A DNA stretch of 7,991 nt from Rhodospirillales bacterium (GCA_018664265.1 JABJOR010000192.1:1-7991); one strand, 5' to 3'. Shown: positions 1 to 7,141, numbered from the stretch's first letter. The notes: a model not told the origin generated them from the letters alone. A program made the numbers and translations.

Positions 1-33
1 AAATATAAGGTATTTCAGAATCATGGCATTAGC

Positions 34-64
34 TTGATATTTGATTAGACTTGTTCTATATAAT
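34..64 (+). promoter_or_regulatory. candidate sigma-70-type promoter for metZ
   Basis: A TTGATA box at 34-39 is followed after 17 bases by TATATA at 57-62; an overlapping TATAAT at 59-64 would give a 19-base spacer. Either choice puts the predicted transcription start at about 69-72, at the first base pair of the riboswitch stem that begins at 70. The aptamer would then sit at the extreme 5' end of the mRNA. This is a motif call by eye, and the surrounding AT-rich sequence makes chance matches possible. Confidence 0.5.
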
Positions 65-67
65 CCT

Positions 68-125
68 GGCGTGGCAATTTGGTCGACCGGCTTGCGGCCA
101 CGTTAAAAAAACTCGCTAAAAGGTC
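68..125 (+). promoter_or_regulatory. SAM-II-type riboswitch aptamer in the metZ leader
   Basis: A 6-bp stem pairs CGTGGC (70-75) with GCCACG (97-102). It encloses a 21-base loop carrying ATTTG (77-81) and CTTGC (91-95). An A-rich stretch (TTAAAAAAA, 103-111) follows, then GCTAAAAGG (115-123). The order of one stem, a loop with AUUU and UUGC, an A-rich linker and a 3' GCUAAAA box is the known SAM-II aptamer pattern. Loop bases GACC (85-88) can pair with GGTC (122-125) just after the GCTAAAA box, consistent with the H-type pseudoknot of this class. SAM-II elements precede methionine genes such as metA, metX and metZ in Alphaproteobacteria, so the downstream metZ supports the call. The likely role is SAM-dependent repression of metZ translation. 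No covariance search was run, so the class assignment rests on motif recognition and context. Confidence 0.84.
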
Positions 126-159
126 TTCGGTTTCAAAGCCAAAGACCCCAATGGTCTTT
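122..159 (+). promoter_or_regulatory. competing hairpins, probable expression platform of the metZ riboswitch
   Basis: The segment AAAGACC (141-147) can pair with either of two copies of GGTCTT. The upstream copy (122-127) gives a hairpin with a 6-bp outer stem, one C/A mismatch and a 4-bp inner stem GGTT/AGCC (129-132 with 137-140). The downstream copy (153-159, GGTCTTT) gives a 7-bp hairpin with a 5-base loop, ending 5 bases before the ribosome binding site. The two are mutually exclusive. The upstream copy also contains the GGTC that may close the aptamer pseudoknot. Pairings are read directly from sequence; the switching role is inferred. Confidence 0.55.
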
Positions 160-163
160 ACTT

Positions 164-168
164 AAGGA
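164..168 (+). promoter_or_regulatory. ribosome binding site of metZ
   Basis: AAGGA at 164-168 lies 9 bases before the ATG at 178 and supports that start. It is 5 bases downstream of the second alternative leader hairpin, so folding there could limit ribosome access. Confidence 0.7.
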
Positions 169-177
169 ACCAAAATC

Positions 178-1377
178 ATGGCCATCAACAAAACCGTTAA
201 AGACAGCTGGCGCAGGCAAACCAAGTTGGTTCGCGGGGGCACAAATCGATCTGCTGACGCGGAAACCAGCGAAGGCTTATTTCTGACATCCGGTTACGTA
301 TACGAATCACCGGAAGAAGCAGAATTGGCCTTCAAGGGCGAAAAGAAACGCTACATCTATTCTCGTTATGCCAATCCAACAGTGTCCATGTTTGAAGAGC
401 GCATGGCCCTGATGGAAGATGCCCGGCACTGCGTTGCCACGGCAAGTGGCATGTCCGCCATGTTCGCAGCCCTGATTTGCATGCTGGAAGCCGGAGACCG
501 CGTGGTTGCGTCTCGTGCACTGTTCGGGTCCTGCCTGTATATTATTGACGAACAACTGCCAAAATTAGGCATCAAGACGGAACTGATAGACGGAACCGAC
601 CTGAACGAGTGGGAGCGTGCACTTTCCACGCCTGCCAAAGCCGTTTTTATGGAAACACCGTCCAATCCGACACTTGATATCATTGATATCAAAAGCGTTA
701 GCGATCTGGCCCATAAAGCTGGTGCGATGGTCATTGTGGACAACGTGTTCGCGACACCCATCCTGCAAAAACCACTGGAGCTGGGTGCAGATATCGTCAT
801 GTATTCGGCAACCAAGCATATTGATGGGCAAGGTCGTGTACTCGGCGGATGCATCTTGTTTAATGACACGGATTACCTGGAAGATTATCTCAAACCCTTC
901 CTGCGCCACACCGGACCATGCATGAGCCCGTTTGTCGCCTGGACACTGATGAAAGGCTTGGAAACCCTGGAATTACGGGTTGCTCAGCATTGCAAGAATG
1001 CTCGCCATATCGCCGATTTCTTGTCCGGGCAGTCCGTTGTGACAAAAACGCTCTATCCGGAACTGGGCAGTCATCCTCATAAGGCCCTCGCCATGCAACA
1101 GATGAGCGCTGGTGGAACTATGGTCACGTTTGAAGTCAAGGGTGGCAAGGAAGCTGCGTTCCGCTTCCTTAATGCACTGGAATTAATCGATATTTCCAAC
1201 AATCTGGGCGATACCAAAAGCCTGACTACCCACCCGGCAACCACAACCCATCAACGCCTGAGCGATGAACAGCGCGCAGAATTGGGTATCACACCGGGTA
1301 TGGTACGTTTGTCGGTTGGCATAGAAGACGTCAACGATATCGAAGATGATCTGGGGCAGGCACTAGAGGCAGTTTAA
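178..1377 (+). CDS. metZ: O-succinylhomoserine sulfhydrylase (MetZ)
   Basis: This PLP enzyme of the Cys/Met metabolism family makes homocysteine from O-succinylhomoserine and sulfide (direct sulfhydrylation) in cytosolic methionine synthesis. The product is 399 residues, normal for the family. Visible motifs are SRYANPT at 62-68, ASGMSA at 89-94 (cofactor phosphate loop), the region around the Asp of VDNVFATP, and SATKH at 210-214 with Lys213 as the expected Schiff-base lysine. SATKHIDGQGRVLGG is characteristic of MetZ rather than of MetB or MetC. A C-terminal SVGIED motif is also present. The ATG at 178 has a good Shine-Dalgarno at 9 bases. Control is probably through the SAM-II-like leader. 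The gene stands alone on its strand and converges with the minus-strand 110-residue gene, with 5 bases between stops. Use of O-acetylhomoserine instead cannot be excluded from sequence, but the MetZ-type motifs favour the succinyl ester. Confidence 0.93.
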   Translation: MAINKTVKDSWRRQTKLVRGGTNRSADAETSEGLFLTSGYVYESPEEAELAFKGEKKRYIYSRYANPTVSMFEERMALMEDARHCVATASGMSAMFAALICMLEAGDRVVASRALFGSCLYIIDEQLPKLGIKTELIDGTDLNEWERALSTPAKAVFMETPSNPTLDIIDIKSVSDLAHKAGAMVIVDNVFATPILQKPLELGADIVMYSATKHIDGQGRVLGGCILFNDTDYLEDYLKPFLRHTGPCMSPFVAWTLMKGLETLELRVAQHCKNARHIADFLSGQSVVTKTLYPELGSHPHKALAMQQMSAGGTMVTFEVKGGKEAAFRFLNALELIDISNNLGDTKSLTTHPATTTHQRLSDEQRAELGITPGMVRLSVGIEDVNDIEDDLGQALEAV

Positions 1378-1382
1378 GGTGA

Positions 1383-1715
1383 TTATAGATGAGACCAGCC
1401 AACAACGAGGGCATTCTCGCATAACATGCCCACGCCCTTAATGACGGGTTGAGCGTTCTCATACCAAGTTAACTGATAGACGCTCTCAACCTGCGTAATC
1501 TCCAGTTCGAAAGAGCCATCCGGGCCACCCATTTCATCGTAATACTGGATGAAGTACGTGCCAGCATATTCACCAGCGGGGCCACCTGTAGCCTTACCGT
1601 GGCGGATAATTCCATGGCCCTGTGTCGATAATGCCCAATCCGCATCCAGCGTTCCTGGTTCCTCACCATAACGATAAACAACAACACCCACTGTGTGCTC
1701 AAAATTACTATTCAT
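1383..1715 (-). CDS. conserved-looking hypothetical protein, 110 residues
   Basis: I do not recognise this family. The protein is small, acidic and rich in aromatic residues and Gly, with an alternating pattern that suggests an all-beta fold (GTYFIQYYDEMGGPDGSFEL, then YQLTWYENAQPVIKGVGM and VVGW near the end). No signal peptide, membrane segment, Cys pair or catalytic motif is evident. It starts at an ATG with a GGGGAT-like ribosome binding site about 8 bases upstream. It begins 21 bases after the stop of the rhodanese gene on the same strand, so the two are probably co-transcribed. It ends tail-to-tail with metZ, 5 bases away. The repeated strand-turn-strand pattern argues for a real protein rather than a chance frame. 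A role with the rhodanese is inferred only from position. Confidence 0.75.
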   Translation of the reverse strand: MNSNFEHTVGVVVYRYGEEPGTLDADWALSTQGHGIIRHGKATGGPAGEYAGTYFIQYYDEMGGPDGSFELEITQVESVYQLTWYENAQPVIKGVGMLCENALVVGWSHL

Positions 1716-1736
1716 TGTTCTGATCCCCAGAAATAA

Positions 1737-2153
1737 TTAACTCTGCACCCACGGCAATCCGGCAACTTTCCAACCGCCGATGTTGCCGCGATGATGGGCG
1801 TCATTCATATCGCCTTCAAAGCCTTGCAAGACATTGTAACAGGCTGAATATCCGGTAGCTGTCATGGTTTTGGACGCCGCAACCGAGCGCACGCCAGAGC
1901 GGCAAAGAAACAGTAAAGGTGTTTCAGGATCAGGAGCACATTCACGAACCTGATCGATAAAATCTTCATTGCGGGACATATCAGGAAACACCACCCATTC
2001 GACAAATTGAGTTTGTTTGCCCACCCGTGAAAGATCAGGCGCACCCACATAAGCCCATTCTGCAAGTGTTCGCACATCAATCAAAACTGATGACGGGTTT
2101 TCTTCTAACAAAACCCAGGCTTCCTCAGGTGTTTTATCACCAGCGTAACTCAT
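1737..2153 (-). CDS. single-domain rhodanese-like sulfurtransferase
   Basis: This is a 138-residue single rhodanese domain, which in this family carries sulfane sulfur on a catalytic cysteine as a persulfide. The active loop is CRSGVR (84-89), with Cys84 as the persulfide-forming residue. The domain's first signature, LIDVRTLAEW, is at 24-33, and a C-terminal stretch ending in GWKVAGLPW is typical of this rhodanese subgroup. The six-residue active loop fits sulfurtransferases rather than Cdc25-type phosphatases, which have a longer loop. No signal peptide is visible, so it is likely cytosolic. The ATG has GGGAGA 6 bases upstream. It is the first gene of a probable two-gene minus-strand operon and is divergent from the large flavoprotein. 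The physiological donor and acceptor cannot be read from sequence. Confidence 0.9.
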   Translation of the reverse strand: MSYAGDKTPEEAWVLLEENPSSVLIDVRTLAEWAYVGAPDLSRVGKQTQFVEWVVFPDMSRNEDFIDQVRECAPDPETPLLFLCRSGVRSVAASKTMTATGYSACYNVLQGFEGDMNDAHHRGNIGGWKVAGLPWVQS

Positions 2154-2264
2154 CCAAAATCTCCCTTTAAAGAATGTGCATCATGAGTGAGCATTTGTTT
2201 TGCTTCAAGCCCAGATTTCCGGTATTGCGTTGGTACAAATTTTAATACCATCAGGGCTGACTTA
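2154..2264. promoter_or_regulatory. divergent intergenic region between rhodanese gene and oxidoreductase gene
   Basis: This 111-base spacer must hold the promoters of both divergent genes. No strong -35/-10 pair stands out in either direction. A dyad lies at 2231-2250: TGGTA, 10 bases, TACCA, with an AT-rich centre. An overlapping inverted repeat is GGTATT (2221-2226) with AATACC (2244-2249). They lie just upstream of the oxidoreductase ribosome binding site (AGGG, 2253-2256) and could be an operator. The arms are short enough to arise by chance. Confidence 0.4.
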
Positions 2265-5200
2265 ATGACACATGAACTAAAGCTGGCAAACGAGCTGCAA
2301 TTTGAAGACCTTTATACTCTGCAAGGCCTGAAACGCATTGATGCACTGTTCACGGGCAATCTTCAGAAAACCGACGCAAATCTGGCAAAAAGGCTCGATA
2401 ATGCGCGCCTCTCTATGAGCGAACTTGATGACAAAGAACAGTCTAATCTGATTATCGAACTGGCCCCGCATGTGGATGATTTCATTGGTGAGCTGTTTGA
2501 TATTTCAAATACTGTCCGCGCAAAAGCAGCAGAGCACCACGATCTGGCCCCGGTTTTCACCTGTCGACGCCTGTTTGTTCAGCGCACGGCCTTGAAAAAG
2601 ATTAAAGCCGATGAAGCTTTGAGCCTTGATGGAACCAGCCTTAAAACAGCCCTGGAAGCTCACTTGGGCGCTGATTTCACTGAAATTACTTACGCCACAA
2701 AAGTCCTTGAATGGATGGATGACAGCGAAGCCAACGCAGAACAACTTGATTTGGCAGCCCGCTTTGCTGCCTGGCATGTCCACACGCCAGAAACCTCAAG
2801 CAGTGTTTTGTTCAAGGAGCCTGAGAAGGTTGATCCATTTAATTTGGTCAGGGATTTGCACGAACACGAACAAAATGGTGCCTGTGTTATGACCATGGAT
2901 AAGCAACACCTTCGCCAACGCCCAGGCTTCAAGCTGACGGATCTGGGAACGGATTTGGCAGGAGCCATAAGCGAAGCGACATACTGCATTTTCTGCCACA
3001 ATCAGGGCAAGGATTCCTGCTCCAAAGGTTTGCGCGATAGAAAAACCAATGAATTCCGAAAGACGCCCTTCAACGTGGATATGATCGGCTGCCCGCTGGA
3101 AGAAAAAATCTCGGAAATGCATGTGGCCAAATCAGATGGGCATTTCGTTGGTGCGCTCGCTATTGCGGTGATCGACAATCCCATGGTCGCCGGAACCGGT
3201 CATCGTATCTGCAATGAATGCATGAAAGCCTGCATCTATCAAAAACAAGAACCTGTCGATATCCCTGCCGGGGAAACCCGAACCCTGCGTGATGTTCTGG
3301 AATTGCCGTGGGGGTTTGAGATTTACAGTTTGCTCAGCCGCTGGAATCCACTGAACTTCGAATGTTTCCTGCCAAAAGACCCCAGTGGATACAAAATCCT
3401 TGTAGTCGGTCTTGGGCCTGCCGGGTTTACCTTATCCCATTACCTGATGAATGATGGTCATGCCGTGGTTGCCATTGACGGTGCAAAGATTGAGCCCGTT
3501 ACTGCATCAATAAGCGGTGTCACCCCGACAGGCGAGCGCACAGCGTTCGATCCGGTTTATGACATTGAAGATTTAACCGAAGAGCTTGATGATCGGGTCA
3601 TGGCTGGCTTTGGCGGTGTTGCAGAATACGGCATCACAGTTCGCTGGGACAAAAATTTCCTGAAAATTATCCGTCTGATGCTGGAACGCAGGCAGGAATT
3701 TGCCATGTTCGGAGGAACCCGTTTCGGCGGTTCCATCAGTGACGAATCTGCCTATGCCATGGGCTTTGACCATGTGGCGCTTTGCGCCGGTGCAGGCAAA
3801 CCAACAATTTTGAAGATCCCCAATGGGCTAGCCCCCGGCGTGCGTCAGGCATCTGACTTCCTGATGGGCCTGCAATTAACCGGAGCCGCCAAATCCGATT
3901 CCATCACCAATTTACAAGTCAGACTGCCTGTCGTTGTGATTGGCGGCGGATTGACCGCCATTGATACGGCAACGGAGTCGCTGGCTTATTACGCAGTCCA
4001 GGTCGAGAAGTTTCTCACCCGTTATGAAATTCTTGTAACAGACAAAGGTGAAGAGGCTGTACGTGCTGCATGGCTGGAACCTGAAGCAGAAATTGCTGAT
4101 GAATTCCTCACCCACGGACAAGCCATTCGTGCAGAAAAACAGACTGCACAAAATGAAGGCCGTGCACCCCGTATTTTGGAAATGCTGCAAAGCTGGGGTG
4201 GAGCAATTGTGGCATACCGCCGCCGCATGATTGATGCGCCCAGCTATACGCTCAATCACGAAGAAATTACCAAGGCCATGGAAGAAGGTATCGGCTTTGC
4301 CGAACTGCTTTCGCCCAGCGCCATCGATGTGGATGTGGCAGGTAATGCCTGTGCCATTCAGCTTGAAAAACAAGCCCTCAGCGAAGAAGGCAAACTGTCC
4401 GGAACGGGCGAGACCATTACCCTGCCAGCGCGCACCATTCTGGTTGCTGCCGGAACCCAGCCCAATACTGTGCTGGCACGCGAACACGGCGGCGTCTATC
4501 AACTTGATGGAAAATACTTCAACGCCATCGATGATAATGGCGATAAGGTCAGCCCGGAATGGTCAGCCAAACCGGATAAGCCCTATGTTCTGATGGAACT
4601 GGATGAGCACAGCGTCGATCACAGCTTTTTCGGTGATCTGCACCCGTCCTTCAGCGGCAACGTGGTCAGCGCCATGGCCAGCGCCAAGGAAGGGTATCCA
4701 GCCATTACACGTTCCCTTTCCCGGCGTAAGAAGAACCCTGTCTCAGGTGCCAAGTTGTTTGAGCACCTGCAGCATAGCCTTCGTCCGAAAATCCACGCGG
4801 TTAATCGCCTGACACCTACAATCGTTGAAGTCGTCGTTCACGCCCCGCGTGCAGCACGCACTTTCCAGCCAGGTCAGTTCTACCGCCTACAAAACTTTGA
4901 AGCTTTAGCCCCAAGAGTGGGTGATACCAAGCTTGCCATGGAGGGCCTCGCTATGACCGGGGCATGGGTCGATCGCGAAAAAGGCCTTGTCGCTGTGATT
5001 GCGCTGGAAATGGGTGGATCATCCAACCTATGCGCCCATCTGAAACCCGGCGAGCCCGTTGTCTTAATGGGCCCAACCGGAACACCGACAGAGATTCCCC
5101 ACAATGAAACTGTTGTGCTGGTTGGTGGCGGTTTGGGCAATGCGGTTCTGTTCTCCATAGGCCAGGCCCTGCGAGCCGCCGGATCGCAGGTTCTGTATTT

Positions 5201-5756
5201 TGCCGGATACAAAAATCCGGAAGATCGATACTACGAAGACAATATTGAAGCAGCCTCCGACATGGTGATCTGGTGCTCAGACATTGAGCCGGGCTTCGAG
5301 CCATCGCGCCCACAGGACCGCACATTCGTTGGCAACATTGTCGATGCCATGGTGGCCTATGCCAAAGAAGATCTTGGCCCGGTTGGTATTCCGTTGGACA
5401 AGGCCGACCGGATTATTGCCATCGGATCAGACGGCATGATGAAAGCCGTGGGGCTAGCGCGTTATGGTGTGCTGGCAGATTACGTGAAAGCCGATCACAT
5501 CGCCATTGGCTCCATCAACTCGCCCATGCAATGTATGATGAAGGAAATCTGCGCCCAGTGTCTGCAACGCCACGTTGATCCAAAAACCGGGGAGGAAACC
5601 GTTGTGTTCTCCTGCTTTAATCAGGATCAGCCACTGGATATGGTAGACTTTGGATCACTGCGTGAGCGCTTGTCGCAAAATGCTACACAGGAAAAACTGA
5701 CAGCGCAGTGGATTGCGCGGTGTCTGGACAATTTACCCAATACTACCCATAAGTAG
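2265..5756 (+). CDS. large fused flavin/Fe-S oxidoreductase (GltD/NfnB-like plus PyrK/NfnA-like modules)
   Basis: A 1163-residue cytosolic oxidoreductase with three parts. Residues 1 to about 230 form a helical domain I do not recognise. About 235-835 is a GltD/NfnB/SudA-type module. It has cysteines C241, C244, C252, C276 (in GCPL), C316, C319 and C323 for two probable [4Fe-4S] clusters. An FAD motif GLGPAG is at 382-387, followed by FGGVAEYGI, an NAD(P) motif GGGLTA at 560-565, YRRR and a late AAGTQPN flavin motif. About 838 to the end is a PyrK/NfnA/SudB-type module: FAD-binding GQFYRLQ at 870-876, NAD-binding GGGLG at 954-958, and C1090-x5-C1096-x2-C1099-x17-C1117 for a probable [2Fe-2S] cluster. 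In Nfn and Sud enzymes these modules are separate subunits transferring electrons between NADH, NADPH and ferredoxin or sulfur. The natural substrates here are unknown. The ATG at 2265 is preferred: AGGG lies 8 bases upstream. An in-frame GTG at 2187 would add 26 residues with no protein-like character. Confidence 0.87.
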   Translation: MTHELKLANELQFEDLYTLQGLKRIDALFTGNLQKTDANLAKRLDNARLSMSELDDKEQSNLIIELAPHVDDFIGELFDISNTVRAKAAEHHDLAPVFTCRRLFVQRTALKKIKADEALSLDGTSLKTALEAHLGADFTEITYATKVLEWMDDSEANAEQLDLAARFAAWHVHTPETSSSVLFKEPEKVDPFNLVRDLHEHEQNGACVMTMDKQHLRQRPGFKLTDLGTDLAGAISEATYCIFCHNQGKDSCSKGLRDRKTNEFRKTPFNVDMIGCPLEEKISEMHVAKSDGHFVGALAIAVIDNPMVAGTGHRICNECMKACIYQKQEPVDIPAGETRTLRDVLELPWGFEIYSLLSRWNPLNFECFLPKDPSGYKILVVGLGPAGFTLSHYLMNDGHAVVAIDGAKIEPVTASISGVTPTGERTAFDPVYDIEDLTEELDDRVMAGFGGVAEYGITVRWDKNFLKIIRLMLERRQEFAMFGGTRFGGSISDESAYAMGFDHVALCAGAGKPTILKIPNGLAPGVRQASDFLMGLQLTGAAKSDSITNLQVRLPVVVIGGGLTAIDTATESLAYYAVQVEKFLTRYEILVTDKGEEAVRAAWLEPEAEIADEFLTHGQAIRAEKQTAQNEGRAPRILEMLQSWGGAIVAYRRRMIDAPSYTLNHEEITKAMEEGIGFAELLSPSAIDVDVAGNACAIQLEKQALSEEGKLSGTGETITLPARTILVAAGTQPNTVLAREHGGVYQLDGKYFNAIDDNGDKVSPEWSAKPDKPYVLMELDEHSVDHSFFGDLHPSFSGNVVSAMASAKEGYPAITRSLSRRKKNPVSGAKLFEHLQHSLRPKIHAVNRLTPTIVEVVVHAPRAARTFQPGQFYRLQNFEALAPRVGDTKLAMEGLAMTGAWVDREKGLVAVIALEMGGSSNLCAHLKPGEPVVLMGPTGTPTEIPHNETVVLVGGGLGNAVLFSIGQALRAAGSQVLYFAGYKNPEDRYYEDNIEAASDMVIWCSDIEPGFEPSRPQDRTFVGNIVDAMVAYAKEDLGPVGIPLDKADRIIAIGSDGMMKAVGLARYGVLADYVKADHIAIGSINSPMQCMMKEICAQCLQRHVDPKTGEETVVFSCFNQDQPLDMVDFGSLRERLSQNATQEKLTAQWIARCLDNLPNTTHK

Positions 5757-5793
5757 TTGATAACCAAGTCAATGAATAACTGACGGAATGAAT

Positions 5794-7137
5794 ATGACAG
5801 ATGAAGAACGGCTGGGTCTTCTCGATGACCTGATCAAAATGGCAAAAACTGCCGGTGCGGACGCCGCCGACGCAGTGTATGTAGAAGGCATATCGGTTTC
5901 ACTTGCCTGCCGTATGGGCAAGACCGAGCATCTGGAACGCTCCGAAGGGGCTGATCTGGGGTTGCGCGTTTTCAAAGGCAAACAACAGGCGTGTGTATCA
6001 TCGTCCGATGTATCGCCGGACGCTTTAGGTGAACTGGTTGAACGCGCTGTCGCCATGGCGAAGAACGTCCCCGAAGACCCACACTGCGGGATCGCTGACC
6101 CTGATCAGTTGGCAAGCGGAGGCTTTCCCGATCTTGATATGGTTGACCCGCTTGAGGCCAGCACCGATGTTTTAAAAGAACGCGCTCTCGAGGCCGAAGA
6201 CGCTGCGCGCGCTGTCAAAGGCGTTACCAATACTGAGGGCAGCGAAGCCAGCTGGGGTAAATCCAGTGTGGCCCTTGCGACTTCAAACGGATTTACGGGA
6301 ACCCGATCCGGGTCTCGCTCCGGCGTAAGTGTTTCCGTTCTTGCCGGTGAAGGCACCGGGATGGAGCGCGATTATGATTATACCAGTGCGGTGTTTGCCG
6401 CTGATCTGACCAGTCCGGCTGAACTTGGTGTTCGCGCCGGGGAAAAGGCAGTTAAAAGATTAAACCCGCGCCAGATTGACTCGGCGCAATTATCTGTGGT
6501 TTTTGATCCGCGAGTTTCCGATTCCATCATTGGGCACCTGTCCGGCGCCATCAATGGATCATCCATCGCACGCGGCACAAGCTTTCTGAAAGACAGCATG
6601 GGCAAGAAGCTGTTTCCAGATAACATCACAATTGTTGATGATCCGCACCGGGTTCGGGGTTTGCGGTCCAAGGAATTTGATGGCGAAGGCCTTACCACGA
6701 AACGCCGCAATATCATTGAAAATGGTGAACTGAAAACCTGGATCATGAATCTCAGTTCAGCGCGCCAACTCGGGCTTCAATCAACAGGCCATGCTTCGCG
6801 TGGAACATCTGCACCTCCGGGCTCCGGAGTTACGAACTTTTACATGGAACCGGGTGATGTTTCCCCGGCAGAACTAATGGCCGATATCAAATCCGGTTTG
6901 TACGTTACAGAAATGATCGGCATGGGTGTTAACACTGTGACCGGTGATTACAGCCGAGGGGCAACAGGGTTCTGGATCGAAAACGGCGAGATCGCTTTTC
7001 CGGTTAGCGAAATTACCATCGCAAGCAATCTAAGCGATATGTTCGCCAATTTAAACGCCGCCGACGACCTTGAGTTTCGCCATGGCACAGACGCCCCGAC
7101 CTTACGTATCGATACCATGGCAATAGCCGGGAAGTAA
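5794..7137 (+). CDS. pmbA: PmbA/TldE, TldD-type metalloprotease partner subunit
   Basis: A 447-residue member of the TldD/PmbA family, matching the usual length of about 450. TldD and TldE/PmbA form a heteromeric cytosolic protease that matures microcin B17 and degrades the CcdA antitoxin in Escherichia coli; other substrates vary by host. Visible features are an N-terminal helical start followed by a RSEGADLGLRVFKGK-type stretch, STGHASRG from residue 330, NFYMEPGD near 347, and GMGVNTVTGDYSRGATGFWIENGE from about 376. The HExxxH zinc motif of TldD is absent, which identifies this as the PmbA/TldE member. No tldD lies in the window. GGA at 5785-5787 sits 6 bases before the ATG at 5794 but abuts the in-frame ATG at 5788, so 5794 is preferred. 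It begins 37 bases after the oxidoreductase stop, with no visible terminator between, so read-through is possible. Confidence 0.92.
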   Translation: MTDEERLGLLDDLIKMAKTAGADAADAVYVEGISVSLACRMGKTEHLERSEGADLGLRVFKGKQQACVSSSDVSPDALGELVERAVAMAKNVPEDPHCGIADPDQLASGGFPDLDMVDPLEASTDVLKERALEAEDAARAVKGVTNTEGSEASWGKSSVALATSNGFTGTRSGSRSGVSVSVLAGEGTGMERDYDYTSAVFAADLTSPAELGVRAGEKAVKRLNPRQIDSAQLSVVFDPRVSDSIIGHLSGAINGSSIARGTSFLKDSMGKKLFPDNITIVDDPHRVRGLRSKEFDGEGLTTKRRNIIENGELKTWIMNLSSARQLGLQSTGHASRGTSAPPGSGVTNFYMEPGDVSPAELMADIKSGLYVTEMIGMGVNTVTGDYSRGATGFWIENGEIAFPVSEITIASNLSDMFANLNAADDLEFRHGTDAPTLRIDTMAIAGK

Positions 7138-7141
7138 TTTC

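Noticed and set aside
1..33. End of an upstream gene at the left edge
   Set aside because: The sequence is AT-rich with no convincing coding signal, and is too short to judge.
366..869. 167-residue minus-strand open frame inside metZ
   Set aside because: It is antisense to conserved MetZ motifs including the PLP lysine region, and its Ser/Met/Arg-rich composition is typical of a shadow frame.
1378..1382. Bidirectional terminator between metZ and the convergent gene
   Set aside because: Only 5 bases separate the stops, and I found no GC-rich hairpin with a T-run around them.
2187..2264. In-frame GTG at 2187 as the start of the large oxidoreductase
   Set aside because: The extra 26 residues lack protein-like character, the GTG has no good ribosome binding site, and the stretch must hold the divergent promoters. 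The ATG at 2265 has AGGG at 8 bases.
3912..4502. 196-residue open frame on the minus strand
   Set aside because: It lies wholly inside the well-supported oxidoreductase gene on the opposite strand, its translation shows no recognisable motif, and it is explained as a shadow frame.
4231..4593. 120-residue plus-strand frame within the oxidoreductase
   Set aside because: It is out of frame with the conserved NAD(P)/FAD module and rich in Pro/Arg/Trp without any motif.
5757..5793. Terminator or promoter between the oxidoreductase and pmbA
   Set aside because: The 37-base gap shows no stable hairpin, T-run or credible promoter boxes.
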